DNA of 64,000 bases, taken from assembly GCF_011759385.1 (NCBI RefSeq), contig NZ_JAARLY010000002.1, positions 466,053-530,052 of the forward strand, in the 5' to 3' direction. The translations under genes were made by a program, and so were the position numbers. Source of the stretch: Oleiagrimonas sp. C23AA. Lineage in GTDB: Bacteria > Pseudomonadota > Gammaproteobacteria > Xanthomonadales > Rhodanobacteraceae. Positions within the stretch are counted from its first letter, which is position 1; each line of letters begins with the position of its first letter. The notes beneath the pieces are model-generated. The model did no database searches. It was not told the origin of the DNA and was given only the letters and a program-made list of their open reading frames with translations. Positions 17,506-26,123 of the stretch are shown here, in pieces.

Positions 17506-18410
17506 ATACGGTGCCGCGTTCTGGATTGACCGGTTTTTTCGGCGCATTGGCAGCGGCGCTGCAGTGGCGCCTGCTGCTGTGGTGGATGCTGTTGCTGCTG
17601 ATACCCACGGCGGTGGTGGCCATTCCGCTGTGGCGACATCTGGCCGGCATGCTTGATCACGCCGTCGGCACAGCTGGCTGGGCGCAGCATATCGACGCGC
17701 TGGCTGTTTCCGACGCGCTGGAAAATCTCATCTGCCAAGGCAGTGCGCCGGGTGGTGCGGGACTGGCCGGCATGCTGCTGGCGCTGTTGCTCTCGCCTTG
17801 GCTGACCGGCATGGTGCTGGCCAGCGCGCGCGCGCCACGCGTGGGTTTCATCGAGCTGGCGCAGGTCGGCCTTGCCGACTACGGACGCCTGTTGCGGCTT
17901 TTGATCTGGTCGGTGTTGCCGCTGGGTATTGCGGTGGCGGCGTTCGCCTTGTTGCAGCATGTGGCTGGCGGATATGCCGACAAGGCCGTGCTTGAAGGGG
18001 CGGCAGATCGGGTTTCGTGGGCGTGCACGCTGGCCGCCTGGCTGGTCTACGTGGTGATGCACACGATGGTGGAATCGGCACGAGCGGCGATGCTGATCGA
18101 ACCGGGACTGCGCTCGGCCACGCGCGCGTTGGGGCGTGGCGTGATGCTGGTGTTGCGTCGTCCGCTGGCCAGCCTGCTGGGTTACCTTGCAGTCACCGCG
18201 ATCGGTGCGGTGCTGTTGCTGCTGGTCGGCGCGTTGCGCCTGCATACCGGTGGCCCGGGGTTTGTGGGCATGCTGGCGGGGTTTGCGGTCACGCAAATGC
18301 TGGTGCTGGTGTTGGCGTGGATGCGCGCGGCGCGCTTGTTCGTGCTGGCCGGCGTGATGCATCACGCACCTTCACGTCGGCGCCGGGCACATCGATTGGC
18401 GCCGGTTTGA
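17502..18410 (+). CDS. Multi-pass membrane protein, function unknown
   Basis: A 302-aa protein that I do not recognise. It has about six hydrophobic segments (about 25-48, 85-110, 125-150, 170-192, 220-245 and 250-285) and a basic C-terminus (SRRRRAHRLAPV). The pattern of long helices with a mid-protein small-residue stretch resembles uncharacterised permease-like proteins, but no transporter motif is clear. The ATG overlaps the stop of the M1 peptidase (ATGA), which suggests that it works with that peptidase in the envelope. The next gene is on the opposite strand 18 bases away. Confidence 0.75.
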   Translation: MNTVPRSGLTGFFGALAAALQWRLLLWWMLLLLIPTAVVAIPLWRHLAGMLDHAVGTAGWAQHIDALAVSDALENLICQGSAPGGAGLAGMLLALLLSPWLTGMVLASARAPRVGFIELAQVGLADYGRLLRLLIWSVLPLGIAVAAFALLQHVAGGYADKAVLEGAADRVSWACTLAAWLVYVVMHTMVESARAAMLIEPGLRSATRALGRGVMLVLRRPLASLLGYLAVTAIGAVLLLLVGALRLHTGGPGFVGMLAGFAVTQMLVLVLAWMRAARLFVLAGVMHHAPSRRRRAHRLAPV

Positions 18411-18428
18411 GCTCGGGGCAGGCGTTAT

Positions 18429-18986
18429 TTAGTCAGGGTCCAGGCGCGCCAGCACCAGATCGCCGGCGCCATCGATCAGCACGCGGCGGCCGGCGCCGGG
18501 CTGCACCCACACCGGCTGGTCCGTGTCCAGGGTCAGCCGGTCGCCATCGGCCTCGCTGAGCTGGGCGCGACCGGCAGCCAGATAGACCAGCCAGCGCGCC
18601 GGTGGCAGCCATTGGGTTCCCAGCAATGGGCGGGCCAGCAACTGGGCGCGGTGACCGTGACGAAGCATCAGGTTGAAGGCGCGAGAGGGGCCTTGCGGCA
18701 GTTCGCAGCGGGTGCGGCCGGCGCCATCGAAGCGGTGTACCGCCAGCCGCGCGACCGGCGAGGGCTGGTCGTCGTGATGCAGCGTCAGTGGCGCATCCAG
18801 AGGGACGAGAAGCCGTTGCACACCGGGCAGCGTGGAAAACTCCCCCGGTTGCTCGATCTGCGCCACGCTGGCGCGCCAGTGCCAGTCATCGACCTCGGGC
18901 TCACGGGCCAGCTCGGTGGTCAGGCCGCCGCCATTGGCCCATGCCTCTGGCTGAAAAGGGCCGGGCAGTGGTGCAAAGGTCGGCAC
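18429..18986 (-). CDS. HutD/Ves-family cupin protein
   Basis: A 185-aa HutD-family protein. Conserved blocks are WANGGGLTTELAREP near the N-terminus, WRASVAQIEQPGEFSTLPGV, and RLLVPLD. HutD is a bicupin found with histidine-utilisation genes in many bacteria and thought to regulate or limit that pathway; no hut gene is seen here, so Ves-like is an equally fair name. The start is a GTG at 18986 because no ATG precedes the conserved N-terminus. It lies seven bases after the GNAT stop on the same strand, so the two form an operon. Confidence 0.82.
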   Translation of the reverse strand: MPTFAPLPGPFQPEAWANGGGLTTELAREPEVDDWHWRASVAQIEQPGEFSTLPGVQRLLVPLDAPLTLHHDDQPSPVARLAVHRFDGAGRTRCELPQGPSRAFNLMLRHGHRAQLLARPLLGTQWLPPARWLVYLAAGRAQLSEADGDRLTLDTDQPVWVQPGAGRRVLIDGAGDLVLARLDPD

Positions 18987-18993
18987 GGCGATG

Positions 18994-19533
18994 TCAGCCG
19001 ACGGCAGACAGACGCTGACGCAGCGGCGGGTAATAGGCGAACACGTGGGTGGCCGCCCCCATGAAGTCGATCTCGTCGACGCGTTCGCCGCCCAGGCGCT
19101 GGGCGACGCAGTCGGAGCTTTCGTTGCCGTTGCGGACCAGGCTGATCACGCGCTGCGCGCGCAGCTTGCGCCAGGCGTAATCGAGTGCCGCCTCGCTGGC
19201 TTCGGTGGCGTAGCCGTGATGGCGGTGCTCGGGTTTGAGCATCCAGCCCAGTTCCATGTCGGGCCAGCCTTCCGGGCGCATCAGGCCGACACGGCCAAGG
19301 AAGGCGTTGTCGGACAGACGTTCCACGGCCCACATGCCGAACCCGCGCAGCTGCCAGTGGCCGGCCAGCATGGCCAGCGAGCGCCAGGCGTTCATGCGGT
19401 CCAGTGGCAGGCCGTCACCAACCCAGCGCGTACTCTCGACATCGGCCAGCATGCTGGCGTAGTCGTCGAAATGGCACTCGGTCAGCGCGGTCAGGCGCAG
19501 ACGCTTGGTATGCAGAGTGGGGATGTCGAACAT
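18994..19533 (-). CDS. GNAT N-acetyltransferase, RimJ/RimL type
   Basis: A 179-aa acetyltransferase. The N-terminus LHTKRLRLTAL and the later ELGWMLKPEHRHHGYATEA are the classic RimJ/RimL (GNAT_3) pattern, with acetyl-CoA bound at the HHGYATEA loop. Members acetylate ribosomal-protein N-termini or small molecules; the substrate here is unknown. It sits between a SET-domain gene, 11 bases upstream, and the HutD-like gene, seven bases downstream, in one minus-strand unit. Confidence 0.85.
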   Translation of the reverse strand: MFDIPTLHTKRLRLTALTECHFDDYASMLADVESTRWVGDGLPLDRMNAWRSLAMLAGHWQLRGFGMWAVERLSDNAFLGRVGLMRPEGWPDMELGWMLKPEHRHHGYATEASEAALDYAWRKLRAQRVISLVRNGNESSDCVAQRLGGERVDEIDFMGAATHVFAYYPPLRQRLSAVG

Positions 19534-19544
19534 TGCGTATGAGG

Positions 19545-20006
19545 TCAGGCCGTCAATGCGGCCAGGGCGCGAGTGGAGACTGCCAGGCTTGTTGGCCAGT
19601 CGAAGCCGGTGATTGTCTCACCGGTGACCGCATCATTGAAAGTTTCGCTGATCCCGGGTGGCAGCAGGTGCCGATAATCGACCGTGATCTCCGTGCCTGC
19701 GGCGAGGTCGGCCGCGGCGAAGATGAAACCCAGGTGCCACAGCCCGGTCGGGGTGAAGCTATGGTTGACGTAGCATTCGTCCGGCCATTCCGGCGAAAGC
19801 GTGTAGCGGTCCTCGAACCAGCGTGCACTGGCTGACATCTGCGCGCTCAGCGCGGGATCGCGCTGAATCTGGCTCAGGCTGTAGGTGTGCTCGATGGCGT
19901 CTGGGGCAGTGATGATCTGGCCGGCACGCAGTGCCTGATCGAGAAACAGACCCTTGCCGGCTCCGGCCAGGGTGGAATCGGCAATACGATAACGCGGCAG
20001 GATCAT
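19545..20006 (-). CDS. SET-domain protein
   Basis: A 153-aa protein made almost entirely of a SET domain: the N-terminal GAGKGLFLDQAL, the YVNHSF motif that forms the AdoMet-binding pseudoknot (here with NHSFTPTG) and the end motif AGTEITVDYRHL. SET proteins transfer methyl groups to lysines; bacterial examples are mostly uncharacterised. The post-SET zinc-cysteine motif is absent. The next gene downstream is a GNAT, hinting at protein modification, but this is inference. The ATG at 20006 has no strong ribosome binding site. Confidence 0.82.
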   Translation of the reverse strand: MILPRYRIADSTLAGAGKGLFLDQALRAGQIITAPDAIEHTYSLSQIQRDPALSAQMSASARWFEDRYTLSPEWPDECYVNHSFTPTGLWHLGFIFAAADLAAGTEITVDYRHLLPPGISETFNDAVTGETITGFDWPTSLAVSTRALAALTA

Positions 20007-20120
20007 GAAGGCGCCCCGGGAAGGTGGGCGAAGTCTAGGCCTGCTTCGGTCGCTATGGAAGTGCCTCGTGCAGCGCAGGGGGCCGCGCCGGCGACCGGGG
20101 CCGGCGCGGCGCCCAGGCGC

Positions 20121-20402
20121 CTACGATTTGCCGGCGTGAACCGGCTTCAGCTTGATGTCGGCACGGTTGTGGCTGACCGTCGCCGGGCCGATGCCCTTGA
20201 CCTTGGTCAGCGCCTCGACGCTCTTGAAAGGTCCATTGGCCTTGCGATAAGCCACGATGGCCTTCGCCTTGGCCATGCCCACACCATCGAGGGATGCGGC
20301 GATAGTGGCGGCATCGGCGTGATTGACATCGACCGGCTTGGCGGCCAGCGCCGGCAGGCTGAAGGCAAGACCCAGCAGTAGTAGCGGCAGTTTTCGCATC
20401 AT
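20121..20402 (-). CDS. ComEA-like helix-hairpin-helix protein, secreted
   Basis: A 93-aa protein with a signal peptide ending ALPALAA near residue 21, then a single ComEA-type helix-hairpin-helix pair (VDVNHADAATIAASLDGVG and SVEALTKVKGIGPATV). ComEA domains bind DNA without sequence preference, in the periplasm during DNA uptake. Residues after the hairpin are basic. GGAGAG precedes two adjacent ATGs (20402 and 20399). No other competence gene is near, so a competence role is by family only. Confidence 0.85.
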   Translation of the reverse strand: MMRKLPLLLLGLAFSLPALAAKPVDVNHADAATIAASLDGVGMAKAKAIVAYRKANGPFKSVEALTKVKGIGPATVSHNRADIKLKPVHAGKS

Positions 20403-20647
20403 GCGTATCTCTCCATGTGTCATCCATGCGGCAGTCGCCGCATGGCGCACTGTTGCAGAGAACGTCGCAGCTGACTGTCGGCTTGGGGGCCGCTTTGTGC
20501 TCGCATGGGCCCTGCCATTTCGTGCGCCCGTGACGATCGCGGACGTGGGCATGAACTGATACTCCGGAGGGTCCATGCCGACAGCCCGTGAGGCTTTTTT
20601 TGCCCTGCTAGAATGAGGACCTTTACGCAGTTGCCGAGGAGCACTTC

Positions 20648-22072
20648 ATGGACAGCACCCGGATCCAGTCGTTTGTCGAAGGTGTGTGGGACGAGGAGAT
20701 CGTTCCGCAGCTGGTCGAGTACATCAAGATTCCCAACAAGTCGCCCATGTTCGACGAAAAGTGGGTCGAGCACGGCTACATGGAAGAAGCCATCGCGCTG
20801 ATGGAAGGCTGGGCGCGCAAAAAGCTGGACAGGTTGCCCGGTGCCACGCTCGAGGTGGTGCGCCTGGAAGGCCGCACGCCGCTGATCTTCATCGATGTGC
20901 CGGGGCAGGTGGATGACACCGTGGTGCTGTACGGGCACCTGGACAAGCAGCCGGAAATGACCGGTTGGGACGATGACCTGGGTCCGTGGAAGCCGGTGCT
21001 GCGCGGCGACAAGCTGTACGGCCGCGGCGGCGCTGACGATGGCTATGCCATCTTCGGTTCGCTGACCGCTTTGCTGGCGCTGGCCGAGCAGGGCGTGCCG
21101 CATGCGCGCTGCGTGATCATGATCGAGGCCTGCGAGGAATCGGGCAGCTACGATCTGCCGTTCTATGTCGATCACCTGGCCGACCGCATCGGCAACCCGT
21201 CGCTGGTGGTTTGCCTGGACTCGGGCTGCGGCAACTACGAGCAACTGTGGCTGACCACCAGCCTGCGTGGCATGACCGGCGGCGAGCTCAGCGTCAAGGT
21301 GCTGACCGAGGGCGTGCATTCGGGCGATGCCTCGGGCGTGGTGCCGGACAGCTTCCGCGTGTTGCGCCAGATCATCTCGCGCCTGGAGGACGAGACCTCC
21401 GGTCAGGTGCGCCCGCAGGAACTGTACGTGGACATTCCCGAGGAGCGCCGCGAGCAGGCGGGCCATTGCGCCGAGGTGCTGGGCGACGCGGTGTTCGACA
21501 AGTTCCCGTTCGTCGAGGGCATGAAGCCGGTCAGCCACGATCGTGTCGAGCTGATCCTCAACCGCACCTGGCGTCCGCAGCTGGCGGTGACCGGTGCCGA
21601 CGGCCTGCCGTCGCTGGACAGCGCCGGCAACGTGCTGCGTCCGGGCACGGCGGTCAAGCTCAGCCTGCGCCTGCCGCCGACGCTGGATGGCGTCAAGGCC
21701 GGCGATTTCGTCAAGAACCTGCTGGAGTCCGATCCGCCGTACGGCGCCAAGGTCGAGTTCGAGCTGGAAAAGAATGGCAGTGGCTGGCATGCCCCGGCAC
21801 TGTCGCCGTGGCTGGCCGAGGCGGTCTCGGCCGCGTCCGAGCGCTACTTCGGCAAGCCGGTGGCCTACATGGGCGAAGGTGGCTCGATTCCGTTCATGGG
21901 CATGCTCGGCGCCAAGTTCCCCGAGGCGCAGTTCCTCATCACCGGTGTGCTGGGCCCGCACTCCAATGCGCATGGCCCCAACGAGTTCCTGCACATTCCG
22001 ATGGGCAAGCGCGTGACCATGGTGGTGGCCGATGTGGTCGCCAGCCACGGCAAGCGCATGGCGCAGGGCTGA
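20648..22072 (+). CDS. M20-family metallopeptidase (dipeptidase-like)
   Basis: A 474-aa zinc peptidase. Ligand residues visible are His97 (YGHLDKQPE), Asp130 (GRGGADDGYA), and Glu163/Glu164 (EACEESGS). The sequence pattern resembles carnosinase-like and PepV-type M20 enzymes that cleave dipeptides in the cytoplasm; no signal peptide is present. GAGGAGC precedes the ATG. It is followed seven bases later by the YggS gene. I cannot say which dipeptides are cut. Confidence 0.9.
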   Translation: MDSTRIQSFVEGVWDEEIVPQLVEYIKIPNKSPMFDEKWVEHGYMEEAIALMEGWARKKLDRLPGATLEVVRLEGRTPLIFIDVPGQVDDTVVLYGHLDKQPEMTGWDDDLGPWKPVLRGDKLYGRGGADDGYAIFGSLTALLALAEQGVPHARCVIMIEACEESGSYDLPFYVDHLADRIGNPSLVVCLDSGCGNYEQLWLTTSLRGMTGGELSVKVLTEGVHSGDASGVVPDSFRVLRQIISRLEDETSGQVRPQELYVDIPEERREQAGHCAEVLGDAVFDKFPFVEGMKPVSHDRVELILNRTWRPQLAVTGADGLPSLDSAGNVLRPGTAVKLSLRLPPTLDGVKAGDFVKNLLESDPPYGAKVEFELEKNGSGWHAPALSPWLAEAVSAASERYFGKPVAYMGEGGSIPFMGMLGAKFPEAQFLITGVLGPHSNAHGPNEFLHIPMGKRVTMVVADVVASHGKRMAQG

Positions 22073-22078
22073 GGCGTC

Positions 22079-22792
22079 ATGAGTGCCGATGCCGGACACG
22101 ATCTGGCCGCGCGCTGGGCGGCGGTGCGCGAGCGCGTCGCCGCCGTCTGCCAGCGCGTCGGACGCGCACCGGGCTCGGTGCAGATTCTGCCGGTCAGCAA
22201 GACCTTTCCTGCCGATACGGTGCGTCAGGCTGCCAGCCTGGGCCTGACGCGCTTTGGCGAGAACAAGGTGCAGGAAATCCGCGAAAAGGCGGCCGCACTG
22301 GCCGATCTGTCGCTAGAGTGGGTGGTGATCGGCCACCTGCAGACCAACAAGGCCAAGGACGTGGCAAGGCTGGCCGCCGAGGTGCAGTCGCTGGACCGGC
22401 TGGATCTGGCCCAGGCCCTGCAGCGGCGGCTGGACCTGGAGGGGCGCCAGCTGGATGTGCTGGTGCAGGTGAAGACCTCCAGTGAGGACAGCAAGTTCGG
22501 ACTGGCGCCGCAGGACCTGCCGGCATTTCTGGACACGCTGGCCGCCGATTACCCGGCCTTGCGCGTGCGCGGGCTGATGACGCTGGCCGAGCACAGCGAC
22601 GATGAGGCCGTGGTGCGTGGTTGCTTCGCCCGCCTGCGCCAGCTGCGGGAAGAGGCGTTGGCGCGCGGTCATGCGCTGGAGCGTCTGTCGATGGGCATGA
22701 GCGGTGATTTCGAGTGGGCCATCGCCGAAGGCTCAACCGAAGTGCGCATTGGCTCAGCCATCTTTGGCGCACGACAGTATCAGAAGGCCTGA
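22079..22792 (+). CDS. YggS-family PLP-homeostasis protein (PLPBP)
   Basis: A 237-aa PLP-binding protein of the YggS/PROSC family that buffers pyridoxal 5'-phosphate in the cytoplasm and has no known enzyme activity. The PLP lysine is Lys41 in LPVSKTFPA, and the C-terminal block SMGMSGDFEWAIAEGSTEVRIG is conserved. It begins six bases after the M20 stop, so the two genes are probably co-transcribed. An NlpC/P60 gene follows 120 bases downstream. Confidence 0.93.
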   Translation: MSADAGHDLAARWAAVRERVAAVCQRVGRAPGSVQILPVSKTFPADTVRQAASLGLTRFGENKVQEIREKAAALADLSLEWVVIGHLQTNKAKDVARLAAEVQSLDRLDLAQALQRRLDLEGRQLDVLVQVKTSSEDSKFGLAPQDLPAFLDTLAADYPALRVRGLMTLAEHSDDEAVVRGCFARLRQLREEALARGHALERLSMGMSGDFEWAIAEGSTEVRIGSAIFGARQYQKA

Positions 22793-22912
22793 GATTTCGC
22801 TGAATTAGCCCGGATTTAACGACTCATCGACACAGCTTTGCTAGGTTCGCTTCACGCGGTCGTCACGTCCTCGGGCGGGCGGCCCTCTTCCGAACCTGGA
22901 TGTGGACTGACG

Positions 22913-23482
22913 ATGCGTATCCGCTCCGGCGCGTTCTGCGCCCTTGCTCTGTTCGTGTGTGCGTTCGCCGCCACCGCGCGTGACCTGCCGGTGGTCCCGG
23001 CCAATCACGAGGCGCCGCGCCTGGTGCTGGGTCCGGAAGTGGCCGATCTGGCCAGTTCGCCGCTGGTGCTGGACGCGCCACCGGTCGGCGCCAGTAATGC
23101 TGCGCAGCAGTCGCTGATCCGCATGGCGCTGACGCTGCGCGACATTGCCTATCGCTATGGCGGCAACCTGCCGTCCACCGGCTTTGATTGCAGCGGCTTC
23201 GTGCGCTATGTGTTTGCCCGCGTGATGGGTATCAACCTGCCGCACAGCTCGCGCAGCCAGTTCCACGAAGGCACCCGCGTCGCACGCAGCCAGCTGCATG
23301 CCGGCGATCTGGTATTTTTCCGCACCCGGGGCCGGCACGTCTCGCATGTGGGCATCTATTTGAGCGACGGTCGTTTCATCCATGCCCCGGCCGCCGGTCA
23401 AAGTGTACGGGTGGATACGCTGAGCTCGCGCTACTGGTCGCGCCGTTACATGGGCGCCCGGCGTCTGCTGGCGCAAAGCTGA
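22913..23482 (+). CDS. NlpC/P60-family peptidoglycan hydrolase, secreted
   Basis: A 189-aa cysteine peptidase of the NlpC/P60 family. A signal peptide runs to about residue 22 (FAATA). The catalytic cysteine is Cys93 in GFDCSGFVRYV, the histidine is in HVSHVGIYL, and a third polar residue follows at FIHAP. Members cut the peptide stems of murein. The stem from residue 25 to 65 is a linker with no known domain. The 2OG oxygenase gene converges from the other strand 23 bases downstream. Confidence 0.87.
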   Translation: MRIRSGAFCALALFVCAFAATARDLPVVPANHEAPRLVLGPEVADLASSPLVLDAPPVGASNAAQQSLIRMALTLRDIAYRYGGNLPSTGFDCSGFVRYVFARVMGINLPHSSRSQFHEGTRVARSQLHAGDLVFFRTRGRHVSHVGIYLSDGRFIHAPAAGQSVRVDTLSSRYWSRRYMGARRLLAQS

Positions 23483-23505
23483 GCCCCGCCAGCAATGCGT
23501 CGGCT

Positions 23506-24135
23506 TCACAATGTAGGCGGTGCGTCCCTGAGCGTGCGCCGGCGGAACCAGCCGGCAATGGAGATGCGTTCGCGTCGGGTCGGCAGCACTTCGTGATCGA
23601 ACTGCGCTGACAGGAACAGCGCCAGCCGGCCGTGCTGCGGCAACACGTCATGATGGCCGCCATCGGGCAGGTACAGGCGCAGGGCACCGCCATCGGCCGG
23701 CGCCCAGTCCTGGTTGAGGTAGAGCACAGCACTGAGTACACGCGCGTCGTCGTCCTGGAAGCGGTCGCGATGGCGCGCGTAGAACGTGCCCGGTGGATAA
23801 AGCGCGTAGTGAGCCTCAAAGCTTTCCATACCCAGTAGCAGGCGTCGGTTGAGCGTGATGCGCAGGCTGTGCATGTGTTCGAGGAACTGCGCCTGCAGGG
23901 CGCTGTGGCGCGTATCCAGCCAGCGCGTGCGGTCACCGCGCACGCGTCGGTCGAGCATGTGCGAGCCACCGCGGCCGATACCGGCGCGGGTCAGTTGGTC
24001 TTGCTCATCCAGCTGCTGGCATTGCTCGGCCAGGGCCAGCAGCATGTCGGCAGGAAACAGGCGGTCGCTTACGCACCAGCCGTCGCGCTCCAGCGAATCG
24101 CCGAGCGTCTTGAACTCATCGGGGCAGATGGCCAT
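23506..24135 (-). CDS. 2-oxoglutarate/Fe(II) oxygenase, SM-20/prolyl-hydroxylase-like
   Basis: A 209-aa dioxygenase. The iron triad is His122-x-Asp124 (YARHRDRF) and His181 (QFDHEV), and Arg190 should bind 2-oxoglutarate (RRERISIAGW). The fold around AVLYLNQDW...DGGALRLYLPDG is typical of the P4Hc group. The substrate is unknown; family members hydroxylate proline or related residues in translation factors or peptides. It is divergent from the rhomboid gene with 79 bases between them. Confidence 0.85.
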   Translation of the reverse strand: MAICPDEFKTLGDSLERDGWCVSDRLFPADMLLALAEQCQQLDEQDQLTRAGIGRGGSHMLDRRVRGDRTRWLDTRHSALQAQFLEHMHSLRITLNRRLLLGMESFEAHYALYPPGTFYARHRDRFQDDDARVLSAVLYLNQDWAPADGGALRLYLPDGGHHDVLPQHGRLALFLSAQFDHEVLPTRRERISIAGWFRRRTLRDAPPTL

Positions 24136-24214
24136 CTAAGTCGCTATTGCCGTGCGAAGTGACGGCGTGCGCGGCGCACGATACCCTTTCCGGGCTTTTT
24201 CGCAAGGATTTTTG

Positions 24215-24865
24215 ATGAACTTTGATTTGCCGCCGGTGACTCGTAACCTGCTGATCGCCAACGTGGCGGTGTATCTGCTGCAGATGCTGCTCGGCGACCA
24301 GATGCTGGCCTACTTCGCGCTGTGGCCGCTGGGACCGCATCAGCCGGCGATGACCTCGCATGGCGTGATCATGGTCGGTTTCCAGGTCTGGCAGCTGGTC
24401 ACCTACGCGTTCCTGCATGGGGGCTTGATGCATCTGGCCTTCAACATGCTGGCCTTGTTCATGTTTGGTGGTGCCATCGAGCACACCTTCGGCAAGCGCC
24501 AGTTCCTGCTCTATTACTTTGTGTGCCTGCTGGTGGCTGGCATCTGCCAGCTGATCGTGCTGCACCTGATGGGCGGGCGCTTCGTGCCGACCTTGGGCGC
24601 ATCGGGCGCCATCTTCGGCCTGCTGCTGGCGTTCGGCATGATGTATCCGCACGAGCGCATCATGTTGATCATTCCGCCGGTGCCAATGCCGGCCTGGGTG
24701 TTTGTCACCGGTTACGGCGCGGTGGAGCTGTTCCTGGGCGTGACTGGAACGGAGGCGGGCGTGGCGCATTTTGCGCACTTGGGAGGCATGCTGGGTGGCT
24801 TTGTGCTGATCCAGTACTGGCGCGGCAAGCTGCCGATCAAACCCAAGCGACGCCTGATGCGCTAG
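24215..24865 (+). CDS. Rhomboid-family intramembrane serine protease
   Basis: A 216-aa inner-membrane protease with six predicted helices. The catalytic serine is Ser130 in GASGAIFG and the histidine is His188 in AHLGGMLGG; the WQLVTYAFLHGGLMHLAFNM loop between helices 1 and 2 is a family hallmark. AAGGA precedes the ATG. The substrate is unknown. It starts 79 bases from the divergent 2OG oxygenase gene. Confidence 0.93.
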   Translation: MNFDLPPVTRNLLIANVAVYLLQMLLGDQMLAYFALWPLGPHQPAMTSHGVIMVGFQVWQLVTYAFLHGGLMHLAFNMLALFMFGGAIEHTFGKRQFLLYYFVCLLVAGICQLIVLHLMGGRFVPTLGASGAIFGLLLAFGMMYPHERIMLIIPPVPMPAWVFVTGYGAVELFLGVTGTEAGVAHFAHLGGMLGGFVLIQYWRGKLPIKPKRRLMR

Positions 24866-25056
24866 GTATTCGCGCGTCGGCCTTGCCAAAAAAGCCGGCG
24901 CCGAGGGTATGGTTGTTTACAGCGACGCCGTGTCATGGCTGCAGTGTGTGGGCAGCATGAGGCGGCAAGAGGCATTGGCATAAAACGGCGGGGCGGCCCG
25001 AGGGTGGGGTGGCCGGGCACGCTGGCGGGCTCGCATCTAAGGGCCTTGTCCGGGTA

Positions 25057-25084
25057 TTGTATTGCCAAATTGAATTGTTAGAAT
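25057..25084 (+). promoter_or_regulatory. Likely promoter of the LysR-type gene
   Basis: TTGTAT (25057-25062) and TAGAAT (25079-25084) are 16 bases apart. The predicted start is only about nine bases before the ATG at 25100, so the message may have almost no leader. A ten-base palindrome (CAGAATTCTG) follows at the start region and could be part of an operator. Confidence 0.4.
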
Positions 25085-25099
25085 TTCCAGAATTCTGCT

Positions 25100-26014
25100 A
25101 TGGCATTGAACGTGGAACTCAAGAATCTCCGCTACCTGGTCGAAGTGGTGCGCCAGGGTAGTTTCTCGCGTGCGGCCGCGGCGCTGTACGCCACCCAGCC
25201 GACCATCAGCAAGGCGATCAGCCAACTGGAGTCGGAATTTGGTGCGCGCCTGCTCGAGCGCGGCCGACGCGGCGTGCGCCTGACCTCCGAGGGCGAGGTG
25301 GTGCATCGGCGCGCGCAGGCCATGCTGGTCGAGCGCGACAGCATGCAGAGCGATCTGGATGAACTGCGCGGCCTGCGTCGCGGCGAGTTGCGTCTGGGTT
25401 TGCCGCCGATGGGTTCCAACGTGTTGTTCGCGCCGCTGTTCGCGCGCTTCCGCCAAAGCCATCCGCAGATCGACATCAAGCTGCTCGAACGCGGCAGTCG
25501 GCGCCTGGAAGAGGCGCTTTTGAGTGGCGAGATCGAGCTGGCCGCCAGCCTGCTGCCAGTAGCCGAGCATTTCGAGTGGCAGTCGGTGCACGACGAGCCG
25601 ATGGTGGCGCTGGTGCCGCGCACGCATGCGCTGGCCAAGGCGCAGACCGTGCGCCTGCAGGATTTGCGCGACGAGCCGCATGTGCTGTTTGAAAGCGGCC
25701 TGGCCTTGCAGACCATCATCACCAATGCCTGCATGCAGCGCGGTTTCATGCCGCATGAGGCGGCGCGTACCTCGCAGCCGGATTTTGCCATCGCGCTGGT
25801 GGCCGCAGGCCTGGGTGTGGCGGTGTTGCCGCAGATGGTGGCCGGTCAGCACGCGCAGGAAAACGTGGTCGCGGTGCCGCTGGACGAGCCGGATCTGCGT
25901 TGGCATCTGGCCTTGCTGTGGCGCCGGGGCGCGGGCCTCTCGCCGGCCGCCCGCGAGTGGCTGGCGCTGGTGGCCAGTGAACGCGAAGGCGTGTCGCCGG
26001 CAGCCGAGGCCTAA
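25100..26014 (+). CDS. LysR-type transcriptional regulator
   Basis: A 304-aa LysR-family regulator: N-terminal winged helix-turn-helix (residues about 5-65, RAAAALYATQPTISKAISQLE) and a periplasmic-binding-protein-like effector domain after residue 90 (LRLGLPPMGSNVLF). The ligand is not predictable from sequence. It has no adjacent divergent gene, so its target is not in view; the rhomboid gene lies upstream on the same strand and RapA converges. A strong terminator follows. Confidence 0.93.
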   Translation: MALNVELKNLRYLVEVVRQGSFSRAAAALYATQPTISKAISQLESEFGARLLERGRRGVRLTSEGEVVHRRAQAMLVERDSMQSDLDELRGLRRGELRLGLPPMGSNVLFAPLFARFRQSHPQIDIKLLERGSRRLEEALLSGEIELAASLLPVAEHFEWQSVHDEPMVALVPRTHALAKAQTVRLQDLRDEPHVLFESGLALQTIITNACMQRGFMPHEAARTSQPDFAIALVAAGLGVAVLPQMVAGQHAQENVVAVPLDEPDLRWHLALLWRRGAGLSPAAREWLALVASEREGVSPAAEA

Positions 26015-26065
26015 GACGACACGTCACATCGGCCCGGGCGATGCCCGCGGGCCGACGAAGGTCAC

Positions 26066-26100
26066 AAAAAAAGGTCGGCCCCTCGGGACCGGCCTTTTTT
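26066..26100 (+). terminator. Bidirectional Rho-independent terminator between LysR and rapA
   Basis: A GC-rich stem with one wobble pair (AAGGTCGG against CCGGCCTT around a CCCTCGGGA loop) is flanked by A and T runs, so it can terminate both the LysR-type gene and convergent rapA. Confidence 0.85.
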
Positions 26101-26123
26101 CATGGGCGCGAAGCAGAATTGAC

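Noticed and set aside
20583..20601. Terminator before the M20 peptidase gene
   Set aside because: The T run is long but the stem has only four pairs, and it lies upstream of a plus-strand gene with no plus-strand gene ending there.
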